Below, in pieces: positions 8,750-18,141 of a DNA stretch of 64,000 bases (position 1 is its first letter; each line of letters starts with the position of its first letter). Under the pieces are notes generated by a model. It saw only the letters and a program-made list of their open reading frames with translations, was not told the DNA's origin and did no database searches. The DNA is from an uncultured Opitutales bacterium (GTDB lineage Bacteria; Verrucomicrobiota; Verrucomicrobiia; Opitutales; Intestinicryptomonadaceae): NCBI GenBank assembly GCA_934613645.1, contig CAKTTC010000008.1, positions 1-64,000 of the forward strand, read 5' to 3'. Position numbers and translations under genes: made by a program.

Positions 8750-9973
8750 ATGGAATTCGACGTAAACAAAATCAGGGAAGACTTCCCCATTCTTTCGCAA
8801 AAGCTCAAATCGGGCAAGCAGCTTGTCTACTTCGACAACGCCGCAACCGCGCAAAAGCCGAAACGGGTAATCGACGCCACAACATCGTTCTACCTAAACG
8901 ACAACGCCAATATCCACCGCGGCTCATACGAACTAAGCGACCGCACCACAACCCTCTACGAGCACGCGCGCCAAACGGTAAAGGAATTCCTGCACGCGCC
9001 CGACCAATACGAGGCGGTTTTCACGCAGGGCGCAACGGAAGCCCTCAACATTGTGGCGCAATGCTGGTGTGCCGACAACCTCCGCGCGGGCGACGAAATT
9101 CTGCTCTCCGAGATGGAGCACCACGCAAACATCGTTCCGTGGCAGTTTATGGCGGAGAAAACGGGCGCGAAAATCCGCGTCGCAAAAATAATCCCCAACG
9201 GCGAACTCGACTTGGACGACTTCGACGCCAAGCTCTCGGGAAGGACGAAAATCGTTTCAATCGCCCACGCGTCGAACGTCCTCGGCACTGTAAACGACAT
9301 CGCCCTGCTCTGCCAAAAGGCGAAAAAATTCGGCGCAAAATTCTCGGTCGACGCCGCGCAGTCTTCGCCCCACTTCCTCGACGACCTCCGCCTTGCCGAC
9401 ATCGACTTCATCTCGCTCTCCTCCCACAAGTGTTTCGGCCCCACGGGCAGCGGCGCGCTTGTTGCAAAGCGCGAAATTCTCGACAACATGCGTCCGTGGA
9501 AATTCGGCGGCGACATGATTGAAAACGTCGCATGGCAGGGCACCACTTTCCGCCCCTCCCCCGAACGTTTCGAAGCGGGCACGCCCAACATTGCGGGCAA
9601 CATAGTCTTTGCCGAAGCCTGCAGGTATATGAACTCCCTCGACCGCGCCGCAATTCACGCGCACGAAACGGAGCTTTTAAACGCACTCACTCAGGAGCTT
9701 GAAAAATTCGACGGGCTGAGGATTTTCGGCACGGCAAAAAACAAAGTCTCCGTAATATCTTTTGCCGTCGACGGCGTGCACCCGAACGACATTTCCGTAA
9801 TGCTAAACAACTACGGCATAGCAATCCGCACAGGCCACCACTGCGCAGAACCACTAATGGGCACGCTCGGGGTATCGGGCACTTGCAGGGCATCGCTTGC
9901 ATTCTACAACACGCTCGACGAAGTCGACTACTTCGCGAAATCTCTCGCCCACATTCTCAAAATCCTCCGCTAA
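8750..9973 (+). CDS. sufS: Cysteine desulfurase, SufS/CsdA group (type II)
   Basis: 407-residue PLP enzyme that takes sulfur from cysteine for Fe-S cluster assembly and thiolation. The PLP lysine is K227 in SSHKCFGPTGSG, the persulfide cysteine is C365 in TGHHCAEPLM, and the N-terminal YFDNAATAQKP and GATEALN motifs fit the family. The length is normal. It stands alone, with no sufB, sufC, sufD or sufU gene beside it, so its scaffold must be elsewhere. A weak TTGCAA/TATGTA promoter lies directly upstream with only 4 nt between -10 and ATG, and there is no clear ribosome binding site. Confidence 0.93.
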   Translation: MEFDVNKIREDFPILSQKLKSGKQLVYFDNAATAQKPKRVIDATTSFYLNDNANIHRGSYELSDRTTTLYEHARQTVKEFLHAPDQYEAVFTQGATEALNIVAQCWCADNLRAGDEILLSEMEHHANIVPWQFMAEKTGAKIRVAKIIPNGELDLDDFDAKLSGRTKIVSIAHASNVLGTVNDIALLCQKAKKFGAKFSVDAAQSSPHFLDDLRLADIDFISLSSHKCFGPTGSGALVAKREILDNMRPWKFGGDMIENVAWQGTTFRPSPERFEAGTPNIAGNIVFAEACRYMNSLDRAAIHAHETELLNALTQELEKFDGLRIFGTAKNKVSVISFAVDGVHPNDISVMLNNYGIAIRTGHHCAEPLMGTLGVSGTCRASLAFYNTLDEVDYFAKSLAHILKILR

Positions 9974-10268
9974 ATTTTTTATGTTTCCTAAAGGGGCGGC
10001 GATTGCCGTAGGCAATCCGCCTTTGACTATTTGTTAAAGTTTTTTATTTTTACGCTTTCTAAAGCGGCGGCGATTGCCGCAGGCAATCCGCCTTTGATTA
10101 TTCATTAAAGTAAGGGGGCAAAGCCAATCCGACTTTGGTTATTCATTAAATCAAAGCTAATTTGGGTTCAGTCAATTCCACAATACACGCTAACAAGATG
10201 AAACGTTATTTTACAACGCAATTTTCATTGACATTTGTAAGGCTCAGGGTAGCGTGCTTTTCCGGATT
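9974..10268. repeat. Intergenic module A hairpins
   Basis: Two well-kept module A copies (about 9984-10037 and 10056-10112) with stem GATTGCC/GGCAATC and 3-nt loops GTA and GCA are followed by a decayed copy (10113-10160). The remaining 100 bp are AT-rich; a TTGACA at 10228-10233 has no good -10 partner. The hairpins lie just after the sufS stop and may act as its terminator. Confidence 0.75.
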
Positions 10269-12563
10269 ATGAGATACATAAATTATACGTTATTGATTGC
10301 AATGGCGATTGCGTCGTCATGCTTTGCCGGAACTAAGGCGGTTGACATAAATCAGTTGCTCAAAAAAGAGCCCGTATTTTGGGGAAGAGTGGGGTGGGCG
10401 TATAACCCGCCGCGCGTAGACCAAAACGGAAAGGTCGTGATGATGGTAAACGACGACCTTCCCGAGCAGAAATTCTACTCCGACCTCGCGAACAAAGTGG
10501 GCATAAAGGTATTTTCTTCAATCCTCTTTTCGGGCTGGGTTGCCCCGCACAAATTCGACTACACGGCGGTAGACGAAACGCTCGAAAAAATCTTCTCGCA
10601 AATAGGCGAAGACTGTTTGTATATCCCCCGCATAAAGCTCGACGTTCCCCCGTCGTGGTGCGCCGAAAATCCGCAAGACACTACTGTATACTATCCCGCC
10701 GAGAACCTTTCGGAATCGGAAATCGTCGAACTTGTCGGGACGCCCGCGCATGACTGGGCGGGAATGGAATGGGACGGCGGCTACAACGCCTACGGCAACA
10801 AGCGCGACAGAAGAGACGACCGCCCGAACGTCCACGGATTGATAGGGCTGCAAAGTTTTTCCTCCGAAAAATGGCTGCACGACGCGGGCGAAGCACTGCG
10901 CAACATAATAAAGCACATCGAAAACGGAAAGTATGGCAAAAGAATCGTAGCCTACCACATCGCATACGGACAGACGGGAGAAACGTCAATCTGGCGCGCG
11001 TGGGAAAAGAACGACTACCGTTTCGGCGACTACGGGCTTGCCAACCGCAGAGCTTTTTACGACTGGGGAATTAAGCAATACGGCTCGCGCGAAAAACTCG
11101 CCGCCGCATGGGGGCAACCCGACATTTCGCGCGAAAATATAAAGTTGCCCACACCGATGAAACGCGAATTGCATTGGTCGAACACTTCGGAATTTTTCCG
11201 CGCCGATTCGGGCAACCAAATTTGCATGGACTACGAAAGATTTTCCTCCGACGCCAACGTCAAGGCAATTTCGCATTTCGCAAGAATCGTAAAAGAGGAA
11301 ACGGGGAAGGGCGTCGGCGCGTTTTACGGCTACTATCTTGCCATTCCGCGCTCGGCATACGCGGGGCATTTGGGCTACGAAAAGCTGCTTGAAAATCCCG
11401 ATGTGGACTTCCTTGCGTCGCCCAAAGGCTATCAATATTTCGCCGCCGATACGGCAGGGTCGCTGCAATGCCCACCCATGACAATTAACCTCAAAAAGCT
11501 GTTTGTTTCGGAAATCGACCCGCCGCCGCATATCATTCCCAGAAGAAGCCCGTCGAAAAATATCGACGATACCCGCACTGTTCTTCGGCGCGAGTTTGTA
11601 AGCTGCATGCAGTCGCAATCGGGGTATTGGTATATGGATTTGGGCGGCGGCTGGCTCGATTCCCCCGAAATTTTGCAGACAATTAAGGACAACGAGGCCG
11701 CGGGCAAGCTGTTGCGCGCGCAAAAGGCAGAACCCGTTTCGGAAGTTTTGGTTGTTTCGGACTCCGAAAGCTTCTACTATTCAAAGCCGCATTGGCTCTT
11801 GCACAAAGACATTCTAAAGGCCTCGGTTCAGCAAATCAGACTTGCGGGCGCGCCTGTTGACCACTACAGACTTTCCGACTTGGAAGACATCGACCTTTCG
11901 AAATACAAAGCGGTATTCTTCATGAACACCATATGCATCGCCGACGAACAGTGGGCGAAAATAGAGCAGAAACTGCGCAAAGACGCCGTTCTGGTTTGGC
12001 ACCACGCGCCCGCCGTCTGGGGCGATTCGTATAACCCCGCGCACTCCGCAAAAATCACTGGCTTTGAGCTTTCCGAAAGAAAAACCGCGCCGACGGAAAC
12101 TGTGGTTTTCACCGACAATAAAAAAACTTTCGTCAAAAAATTTGTCGGCGGAGAAACAGTTCAGTTTTTCAGACCGTTCCCGAACCCCGAAAAGCCGTAT
12201 CCACTTTTTTCGGTTCGCGCAAATGCGACAACCGAGATATTGGCAAAATACGAAGACGGTGCGGGAGCAGTCGCGAAAAATTCGCATAACGGACGCACAA
12301 ATTACTTTGTGTCGCTCCCCGTTTTGGACACAAAAACATACCGCGAAATAATCGGGGAATCAAAGGCGTTCATGCCCGCTCCCGAAGGCTGCGCAGTCTA
12401 CGCCGATAGTAGATTTATAGGATTCTTCCCGTCTAAAGATTCGCATATAGACGCACTCCCGAAAGGCGATTGGCGCGATATGTTCGGAACGGCAAAATAC
12501 TCGGGCGGCGATGGAGTTGACTTAAAAGCCCGTCGAGCATTCATACTAATCAATGAAAAATAA
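10269..12563 (+). CDS. Exported GH42-like glycoside hydrolase (beta-galactosidase-type)
   Basis: 764 residues with a signal peptide (MRYINYTLLIAMAIASSCFA). A TIM-barrel-like N-terminal region (about 35-430) has candidate catalytic glutamates in AYGQTGETSIW and LFVSEIDPPP. A following domain (about 490-650, SEVLVVSDSESFYYSKPHW, VWHHAPAV) resembles the glutamine-amidotransferase-like trimerisation domain of GH42 beta-galactosidases. The similarity is at fold and motif level, so the sugar specificity is uncertain. ATG 10269 is preferred; an in-frame GTG at 10254 would add five residues before the signal peptide. Repeat blocks flank it on both sides and it has no operon partners. Confidence 0.7.
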   Translation: MRYINYTLLIAMAIASSCFAGTKAVDINQLLKKEPVFWGRVGWAYNPPRVDQNGKVVMMVNDDLPEQKFYSDLANKVGIKVFSSILFSGWVAPHKFDYTAVDETLEKIFSQIGEDCLYIPRIKLDVPPSWCAENPQDTTVYYPAENLSESEIVELVGTPAHDWAGMEWDGGYNAYGNKRDRRDDRPNVHGLIGLQSFSSEKWLHDAGEALRNIIKHIENGKYGKRIVAYHIAYGQTGETSIWRAWEKNDYRFGDYGLANRRAFYDWGIKQYGSREKLAAAWGQPDISRENIKLPTPMKRELHWSNTSEFFRADSGNQICMDYERFSSDANVKAISHFARIVKEETGKGVGAFYGYYLAIPRSAYAGHLGYEKLLENPDVDFLASPKGYQYFAADTAGSLQCPPMTINLKKLFVSEIDPPPHIIPRRSPSKNIDDTRTVLRREFVSCMQSQSGYWYMDLGGGWLDSPEILQTIKDNEAAGKLLRAQKAEPVSEVLVVSDSESFYYSKPHWLLHKDILKASVQQIRLAGAPVDHYRLSDLEDIDLSKYKAVFFMNTICIADEQWAKIEQKLRKDAVLVWHHAPAVWGDSYNPAHSAKITGFELSERKTAPTETVVFTDNKKTFVKKFVGGETVQFFRPFPNPEKPYPLFSVRANATTEILAKYEDGAGAVAKNSHNGRTNYFVSLPVLDTKTYREIIGESKAFMPAPEGCAVYADSRFIGFFPSKDSHIDALPKGDWRDMFGTAKYSGGDGVDLKARRAFILINEK

Positions 12564-12640
12564 CGTTTTTTAACTTTCCTAAAACGGCGCGGATTGGCTT
12601 TTGCCAATCCGCCTTTGATTACTGATTGAAGCCCGTCCCT

Positions 12641-12786
12641 CTTGAGAACGCGTCATCACAAAAGTTGCCGTAGGCAAGCTTTTGGGAAGTATAATTGCGT
12701 AGCAATTACCCCGCAGGGGTGAGACGTTGAATTGCGCCTTTATTTCATCGGCGCAAGAGAAACACTCTTGTGCGAGCGAATACAAA
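12641..12786 (+). repeat. F1: 146-bp repeat, near-identical to F2
   Basis: By reading, this differs from 61537-61682 at a single base (GCCGTAGGC versus GCCGCAGGC). It holds successive mini-hairpins with 3-nt loops: TTGCC-GTA-GGCAA, TAATTGC-GTA-GCAATTA and CCCC-GCA-GGGG. The two copies are about 49 kb apart, which implies recent copying or gene conversion. Confidence 0.85.
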
Positions 12787-12891
12787 TTGAGCTTCAGGCG
12801 AGGCTTCAAAAAAAATTTGCGGTGGCGGCTGTAGTTAGCCTACTGCCCCACTGCAAATTGTTTCGCGAAACGCAGTATAAAACGTAATTTG
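12783..12891 (+). repeat. E1: fold-back element, core variant GGCTGTAGTTAGCCTACTGC
   Basis: Middle arms AATTTGCGGTGG (12814-12825) and CCACTGCAAATT (12848-12859) pair over 12 bp with one G-T wobble and enclose the core. Outer arms CAAATT and AATTTG bracket the element. It begins with the family motif TTGAGCTTCAGGCGAGGCTT and has AAACGCAG after the second arm. Confidence 0.75.
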
Positions 12892-13021
12892 AACTCGCTG
12901 GCTTGGTTTTGCGGAGCAAAATCCGCGCCAGTCTCGCCCTTCGGGTAAAACACTTCGTGTTTTATTCTCCACAAAAGCTTGCCGTTGGCAACTTTTGTGG
13001 TCACGCGCTATCACTATTTCC

Positions 13022-13138
13022 TATAGCGCGTCAAATTGAGCTTCAGGCGAGGCTTCAAAAAAAATTTGCGGTGGCGGCTGTAGTTAACCTACTGCCCTTT
13101 TTTTGAAACGTAGCATCAAGCCAATTTCACGCGCTATA
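13022..13138 (+). repeat. E2: fold-back element overlapping the end of the FAD oxidoreductase gene
   Basis: Outer inverted repeats TATAGCGCGT (13022-13031) and ACGCGCTATA (13129-13138) are perfect. The second one encodes the last codons (Y-S-A, stop) of the minus-strand oxidoreductase gene. The second middle arm has lost the CCACTGCAAATT segment found in E1 and keeps only the T run. Confidence 0.7.
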
Positions 13139-14203
13139 AAAGAAGCGACGAACGTGCCGACCTATATCCGCTTCACTGTCGAGAGTCTTTTCTTCCTCCA
13201 AATACCCCACAAACTCCTCCGCAAAATACGGACTTAACGCATACCCCTTCGACCCGAATCCGTTGAACGAATACAACGCCCCGAATTTCGGGTGCTTTCC
13301 CAAATGCGGACGCGTCGTCGCCGTGCACGGACGCACCCCCGCGCTGTGGTTTACAACGCGCAACTCGCCCGCATTCGTTAAAATGCCGCCTACCGCACTA
13401 AGCAGCTCGGCGCGCGCGGCGGCAGTCGGCACAGTGTCGAGGTGCTCCCTGTCCCAAGTAGAGCCTATCCTGAATTGGTCTTCGGCGCACTTCATAATCC
13501 AGTTGCCGCGGTGGATTATGTGCTCGGGAATGCCCGTCGCGTCGGATTGGAGCTGCAAAATTTCGCCCTTTGCGCAGCGATACGGCAGCCAGTTGAAATA
13601 CGGATTTTTTACCGCCTGCCATCCTTCGCAAAAAATGACGGCGCGCGCGGAAATGTCGCCGTATTCTGCGCCGCCGTCGGGGAGAAGACGGAGGCGGGAA
13701 TAGTCGAACCGCTCGTTGCGCAGAATGCCGAGCGAGTTGAAGAAGCGCGCGAACGCGGGCATAATGGCGGACGGCTCGACCCAAGCGGAACGCTCTATGA
13801 AGTGGTGCCCGAACCTGTCGTTGAGCGAATCGAAAACCGATTCCGACGCGCCTTCGCCGATGAATTCGGCATACTCCGAATCCGCCTTGCGCCTGCTCCA
13901 AAGCGCGTGCTCTTCGGGCGACTTGCAAAGCTGGAGGATTTTTCTGTCGTGGAAAAATTTTGCGTGCAATACCGATTCAAGCGACGCGTAGAATTTTTTT
14001 GCGAACGGGTGCGCAAGCGCACTGCGCCAGCTTTTTACAAGCCGCTGCCCCGTGATGGGGTTTATCACGCCCGCCGCAACAAGGCAGGCGGCGTCGCGCC
14101 AAGAGGGGTCGAAAACCGCCACTTTTTTGCCGCGCGAAACAAGCGCGTAAGCCAAATTAGAACCCGCGATGCCCTGCCCCACGACGATGTAATCGACGCG
14201 CAT
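13127..14203 (-). CDS. FAD-dependent oxidoreductase, DAO (glycine/D-amino-acid oxidase) superfamily
   Basis: 358 residues. The N terminus MRVDYIVVGQGIAGSNLAYA is a GxGxxG dinucleotide-binding motif; GVINPITGQRL and the C-terminal GVRPCTATTRPHLGKHP fit DAO-fold oxidases such as the ThiO/SoxA group or the MnmC C-terminal domain. The substrate is not predictable from sequence. The start at 14203 is chosen because it begins the Rossmann strand and lies 2 nt after the ruvB stop, so the two are probably co-transcribed. The last codons lie inside a repeat element (E2), so the exact C terminus may be repeat-derived. Confidence 0.8.
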   Translation of the reverse strand: MRVDYIVVGQGIAGSNLAYALVSRGKKVAVFDPSWRDAACLVAAGVINPITGQRLVKSWRSALAHPFAKKFYASLESVLHAKFFHDRKILQLCKSPEEHALWSRRKADSEYAEFIGEGASESVFDSLNDRFGHHFIERSAWVEPSAIMPAFARFFNSLGILRNERFDYSRLRLLPDGGAEYGDISARAVIFCEGWQAVKNPYFNWLPYRCAKGEILQLQSDATGIPEHIIHRGNWIMKCAEDQFRIGSTWDREHLDTVPTAAARAELLSAVGGILTNAGELRVVNHSAGVRPCTATTRPHLGKHPKFGALYSFNGFGSKGYALSPYFAEEFVGYLEEEKTLDSEADIGRHVRRFFYSA

Positions 14204-14205
14204 AC

Positions 14206-15228
14206 TCAGAAAAGAAGCCCCTGCTCGGAGTTGTTTTGCAATTCCAAAACCTCCCACGCCTTTTCGGTGAGCACCCTTCCCTGCGGCGTTCTGCGAACGT
14301 ATCCCTCCTGAATGAGGTATGGCTCGTGGACTTCCTCGAGCGTGTCGGCCTCTTCGTTCACGGCAACCGCAACAGTTCCCAAGCCGACGGGCCCGCCCTT
14401 GTAGTTTTTCGCCATGACGGAAAGAACGCGCTTGTCCATTTCGTCAAGGCCGTTTTCGTCGATTTCCAGAAGCTCGAGGGCGCGCACGGCTATTTCGCGC
14501 GTGATTTTGCCGTCGGCTTTTTCCTGCGCGTAGTCGCGGACGAAGCGGATTAGCTGGTTGACTATGCGCGGCGTTCCGCGGGCGCGGCGGGCAATTTCGT
14601 CGGCACCGAACTTGTCGATTTCAACGTTCAGCAGCCCGCACGAACGCATCACGATTTTCACAAGCTCCGCGCGCGAATAATAGTCGAGCCGCGTCTGCAA
14701 TGTGAAGCGGCTGCGAAGCGGCGCAGTCAGCAGCCCCGTGCGCGTTGTAGCCCCCACAAGCGTAAAATGCGGAACGTTCAGGCGCACGCTGCGGGCGTTC
14801 GGTCCTTGGTCAATCATGATATCAATGCGGAAATCCTCCATCGCGCTGTAGAGGAACTCCTCGACCGTGCGCGAAATTCTGTGGATTTCGTCGATGAAAA
14901 GAATGTCGCCCTCCTGCAAATTGGTGAGCAAGCCCGCCAAGTCGGAGGCCTTTTCGATAACCGGCCCCGACGTTACACGCGCCTGCACGCCCATTTCGTT
15001 GGCGAGAATGAAAGCGAGAGTTGTCTTGCCAAGCCCCGGGGGCCCGTGGAGAAGAATGTGGTCGAGACAGTCGCCCCTGCGCTTTGCCGCGCCCACCATA
15101 ATCTTCAGCCGCTCGACGGTCTTTTCCTGTCCCGTAAAGGCGTCGAAACCGACGGGGCGCAACGACAAATCCGTTTCGTCGTCGCGGCGTTCAAGCGCGT
15201 CTTGCAAATAGTCGGTTCCCGTTTCCAT
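14206..15228 (-). CDS. ruvB: Holliday junction branch migration DNA helicase RuvB
   Basis: 340 residues, standard length. The AAA+ domain has Walker A GPPGLGKT (62-69), Walker B LFIDEIHR and sensor 1 GATTRTG; the C-terminal winged helix ends with YVRRTPQGRVLTEKAW. RuvB drives branch migration with RuvA, and RuvC cuts the junction; neither gene is in the window. It is divergent from recF across a 55-bp gap, grouping two recombination genes head to head. Confidence 0.97.
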   Translation of the reverse strand: METGTDYLQDALERRDDETDLSLRPVGFDAFTGQEKTVERLKIMVGAAKRRGDCLDHILLHGPPGLGKTTLAFILANEMGVQARVTSGPVIEKASDLAGLLTNLQEGDILFIDEIHRISRTVEEFLYSAMEDFRIDIMIDQGPNARSVRLNVPHFTLVGATTRTGLLTAPLRSRFTLQTRLDYYSRAELVKIVMRSCGLLNVEIDKFGADEIARRARGTPRIVNQLIRFVRDYAQEKADGKITREIAVRALELLEIDENGLDEMDKRVLSVMAKNYKGGPVGLGTVAVAVNEEADTLEEVHEPYLIQEGYVRRTPQGRVLTEKAWEVLELQNNSEQGLLF

Positions 15229-15283
15229 AAAAATCTTTACATTATGCCAATTAAATTAGACGCTATACGCATAGTTTTGTTTT

Positions 15284-16357
15284 GTGAAGTTAAATTTTAT
15301 CAGATTGCGAAATTTTAGAAACGCGGAGTTTGCGGAAATCGACGCCGCGGGGCAGTCGCTGTGGGTTTTCGGCAAAAACGCGCAGGGCAAAACGAATCTG
15401 CTTGAAGCGGTCGGCGCGCTGAACGCGGCGCGCTCTTTCAGGACTTCGTCGCTTGAAACGCTTGTGCGCGCGGGCGAAAAATCGGCGCAGATTCTCGCCG
15501 AGGCGGAAACGGCGGCGTGGGGAAAAACGGAGATAGAAATGTCGTTCGGCGCGGAAAAGTCGCTGAAAGTCGACGGCAATGAAACGAAGCTTTCGGAGTA
15601 CCTCGGCAAATTCCCCGCGCTTGCAATCACGAACGAGGACATCAGGCTAATACGCGGCTCGCCCGAAATTCGGCGCAAAGATATGGACATGTTCATCTCG
15701 TCGATTGACGCCGAATATTTCGACGTTTTGCGCCGCTACTACCGCGCGCTTGCGCAGCGCAACGCCCTGCTTAAAAACGCCGAAACCGACGCGCACTTAT
15801 TCGACGCGTTTGAGTCCGAAATGGCGCAATGCGCCGCCGTGCTGCTGCAAAAGCGCAAAGACGTTCTCGGGCGGCTCGGCGACTCGGCTTCGGGCAAATA
15901 CGAAACGCTTGCGGGGCAGTCGCCCGACCACGCGCGGATTTCGCTCAAGCCCAACTGCGACGCCGACTCCGCCGAAGCCTTCGCCGAAATGCTGCGCAAA
16001 AACCGCCCCTCCGACGCCGAACGCCGCACGACCCAAAAGGGAATACACCGCGACGATTTCAAAATTTTCGTGGACGAAAAAGACGCCAAACTCTACGCCT
16101 CGGAGGGGCAGCAAAAATCGGCGGCAATAGCCCTCAGGCTTGCGCAGTTCGACATGTGCGCCGAGATTCTGCGCGAAGAACCGCTGCTTGTTTGCGACGA
16201 CATTCTCGGCGAGCTCGACGCCTCAAGGCGCGAAAAATTCTGGCAAACGCTAAGCCCCACGGCTCAGGTTGTGGCGTCTTCGACCGAAAAAATTTCGCAG
16301 CCCGACAGGGTTTGGAAAATATTAAACGTTGAAAACGGGACGTTCAATGAGTGTTGA
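15284..16357 (+). CDS. recF: DNA replication and repair protein RecF
   Basis: 357 residues of the SMC-like RecF family, which loads RecA on gapped DNA. Walker A GKNAQGKT (30-37), the ABC-like signature SEGQQKSAAIALRLAQ and Walker B LLVCDDILGELD are intact. The start codon is GTG at 15284, giving the usual RecF N terminus (MKLNFIRLRNFRN). It overlaps the following methyltransferase gene by 11 nt. It is not next to dnaA, dnaN or gyrB, which is a common arrangement elsewhere. Confidence 0.95.
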   Translation: MKLNFIRLRNFRNAEFAEIDAAGQSLWVFGKNAQGKTNLLEAVGALNAARSFRTSSLETLVRAGEKSAQILAEAETAAWGKTEIEMSFGAEKSLKVDGNETKLSEYLGKFPALAITNEDIRLIRGSPEIRRKDMDMFISSIDAEYFDVLRRYYRALAQRNALLKNAETDAHLFDAFESEMAQCAAVLLQKRKDVLGRLGDSASGKYETLAGQSPDHARISLKPNCDADSAEAFAEMLRKNRPSDAERRTTQKGIHRDDFKIFVDEKDAKLYASEGQQKSAAIALRLAQFDMCAEILREEPLLVCDDILGELDASRREKFWQTLSPTAQVVASSTEKISQPDRVWKILNVENGTFNEC

Positions 16358-17300
16358 GCAAAGCATTTTATCGGCGGCAAAAGTGCGCGGCGGGCTGCTT
16401 TCCTGGGCGGAATACATCGGGCTGTGCCTCTACGGCGAGGGCGGCTACTACCGCAAAAACGCAAAGCGCGTGGGCGCGGACGGCGACTTCTTCACGTCGT
16501 CGTCGCTCAAGCACAAAGTATTCGGGCGGCTGATGAAAGCGGCGGCGAAAAACCTGTTGCGCAAAAACGGCGACGAAGCCGACTCGCCCAATTTTCTGGA
16601 AATCGGCGCGGAGCCCGAGCGCACAATCATTCCCGACTGTCCCGCAATCAGGCTTGGCGACGAAATTAAAATTCCCGAAAACTGCGTAGTCATTTCAAAC
16701 GAGCTGCTCGACGCGCGCCCGTTCGACCGCTTCAAATTCATCGGCGGAACTTGGAAGAAATGTTTCATCGACTTCGACAACGCCCGCGCGGAGGCACTGA
16801 AAGCCCCGTCGCCGCGCGAACTTATCACGCTTGAAAAATATTTCCCGCGCGCGAGGGTCGAAAACTTTTGTATAGACATCTCTTTCGACGCAATCGACTT
16901 ATTCGAGAGCATTTGCGCCCAAATGCGCGGCGGTTTGCTGATTTTTGCCGACTACTTCCGCTCCGCCGCGGAGCTGTCCGAAATGCCGCGCGGGACGGCG
17001 CGCACGTATTTCAAGCACGCTCAGGGCGACGACATCTTCGCCCACGCTGGCGACGCCGACATCACATACTCTCCGTGTTCCGACATCTTCGAGGACATCG
17101 CCCGAAAGCACAATTTCACTGCGCGCACGCCCACACAGGAATCTTTCTTCATCGAAAACGCCGCCGAAGAGGCCGAGAAAATCATCTCCTCTCCCGACCC
17201 CGTAGACCCGCTCAAACGCGAGCTTGCCCAGCTAATAAGCCCCGTCCACATGGGGGTCTGTTTCCGCATATTTTATATGACGGGCACCGGCGGCGATTGA
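16347..17300 (+). CDS. SAM-dependent methyltransferase, MidA/NDUFAF7 family
   Basis: 317 residues. Family features include LSWAEYIGLCLYGEGGYY near the start, DGDFFTSSSLKHKVFG, the SAM-site acidic loop FLEIGAEPER and VVISNELLDARPFDRF. Eukaryotic relatives methylate an arginine of complex I subunit NDUFS2; the bacterial substrate is generally unknown. The ATG at 16347 overlaps the recF stop; a TTG at 16329 would add six residues and is less likely. No complex I genes are near. Confidence 0.8.
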   Translation: MSVEQSILSAAKVRGGLLSWAEYIGLCLYGEGGYYRKNAKRVGADGDFFTSSSLKHKVFGRLMKAAAKNLLRKNGDEADSPNFLEIGAEPERTIIPDCPAIRLGDEIKIPENCVVISNELLDARPFDRFKFIGGTWKKCFIDFDNARAEALKAPSPRELITLEKYFPRARVENFCIDISFDAIDLFESICAQMRGGLLIFADYFRSAAELSEMPRGTARTYFKHAQGDDIFAHAGDADITYSPCSDIFEDIARKHNFTARTPTQESFFIENAAEEAEKIISSPDPVDPLKRELAQLISPVHMGVCFRIFYMTGTGGD

Positions 17301-17639
17301 ACTTTGTTCAATGCGCCTTTACATCAAAAAAGCGCGTTTTTTAACTTTCCTAAAGCGGCGGCGATTACCGTAGGTAATACGCCTTTGCTTGGCGGTTAAA
17401 GTTTTTATTTCATAAAAAAAGTGGAACAAATGTTCCGCTTTTTTTGATTTAATAACTCGTCGAAGCAAACGCTCTCGGGCATCACTTGGTTTTGGCTTCG
17501 ACTTACGGGCTACAGCCCGTCTACGCTCGCCAAAACGCAAGTCCTGCCTCGAGCCTCGCGCTTTTTAACTTAAAGTGGCGCGGATTGAATGAAATTCAAT
17601 TCCGCTTTGTCTTCTGGTTTAAGTTTTTATTTATATACG

Positions 17640-17748
17640 CAAAAAACGCATTAAATTGAGCTTCAGACAAGGCTTTGCTCCTTTTTTGTGCGGGGAGCGT
17701 AGTTAGCCTACGTGACCAAACAAAAAAGGAGCAAAACGCAGTTTTTTA
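17640..17748 (+). repeat. E3: fold-back element with perfect 16-bp middle stem
   Basis: Middle arms TTTGCTCCTTTTTTGT (17674-17689) and ACAAAAAAGGAGCAAA (17720-17735) are perfectly complementary and enclose the core GCGTAGTTAGCCTACGTGAC. Family ends GCTTCAGACAAGGCTT and AAACGCAG flank the arms. The arm sequence is unrelated to those of E1, E5 and E6. Confidence 0.8.
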
Positions 17749-17825
17749 ACTTTCCTAAAGTGGCGGCGATTGAGCTTTGCTCAATTCGCCTTTGATTATT
17801 TATTAAAGACTGTGTTCTTCAAATA

Positions 17826-17920
17826 GCGTGTTAAATTGAGCTTCAGGCGAGGCTTCAAAAAGAATTTGCGGTGGCGGCTGTAGTAGACCTACTGCCCCAC
17901 TGCAAATTCTTTTTAAAACT
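17826..17920 (+). repeat. E4: fold-back element, right end truncated
   Basis: Arms AAAAAGAATTTGCGGTGG (17857-17874) and CCACTGCAAATTCTTTTT (17897-17914) form 18 bp with one G-T pair around a GTAG/CTAC core. The AAACGCAG tail of the family is missing; a module A copy follows directly. Confidence 0.75.
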
Positions 17921-18013
17921 TTTTTATAATTCCTGAAGGGGCGCGGATTGAATAAAATTCAATTCCGCTTTGTCTTCTGGTTAAAGTTTTTTGTAAAAAA
18001 CTCTTCGCCCCTT

Positions 18014-18141
18014 GAGAACACGTCAAACGTAGTTTTAGGCAAGGCTTCACGTTTTTGTTGCGATGGGAGCGTAGTTAACCTACGTGACCGAGCAACAACA
18101 AACAGTGAAACGCAGCATAAAGCTGCGTTTCACGTGTTCTC
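18014..18141 (+). repeat. E5: fold-back element overlapping the hisB stop codon
   Basis: Perfect outer inverted repeats GAGAACACGT (18014-18023) and ACGTGTTCTC (18132-18141); middle arms 18048-18061 and 18092-18107 pair with small bulges around core GCGTAGTTAACCTACGTGAC. The right end overlaps the hisB stop (18140-18142), so the hairpin lies exactly where a terminator for the aroC-hisB operon would be. Confidence 0.75.

Larger units (their letters stand above)
12564..13126. repeat. Intergenic block: modules A, F, E, F, E
   Basis: No gene is visible. In order: a module A copy (12570-12631), F module F1 (12641-12786), E element E1 (12783-12891), an F module in inverted orientation (about 12889-13004) and E element E2 (13022-13138). 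The inverted F copy carries hairpin TAAAACAC/GTGTTTTA where F1 has TAATTGC/GCAATTA, so the stem changed on both sides. Reading frames in this block (for example 12579-12809 and 12903-13106) are repeat-derived. Confidence 0.8.
17301..18139. repeat. Intergenic block: modules A, partial M, E3, E4, E5
   Basis: No gene is seen. Contents: module A copies at about 17344-17399, 17568-17633, 17750-17806 and 17932-17985; a partial M element (about 17414-17566) with hairpin GTGGAAC-AAAT-GTTCCGC and right terminus CCTCGCGCTTTTT (17554-17566); and E elements E3, E4 and E5. Module A stems here include ATTACC/GGTAAT, ATTGAAT/ATTCAAT and ATTGAGC/GCTCAAT. A long frame from 17948 runs through repeats and then opposite hisB/hisC and is rejected. 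Confidence 0.8.

Noticed and set aside
9974..10160. CRISPR array
   Set aside because: The repeats are self-complementary hairpins of varying stem, in both orientations, without regular spacers or cas genes.
12579..12809. Minus-strand frame sharing a peptide with the frame at 61406-61681
   Set aside because: The shared translation is explained by the 146-bp F1/F2 repeat; there is no ribosome binding site and the ends are unrelated.
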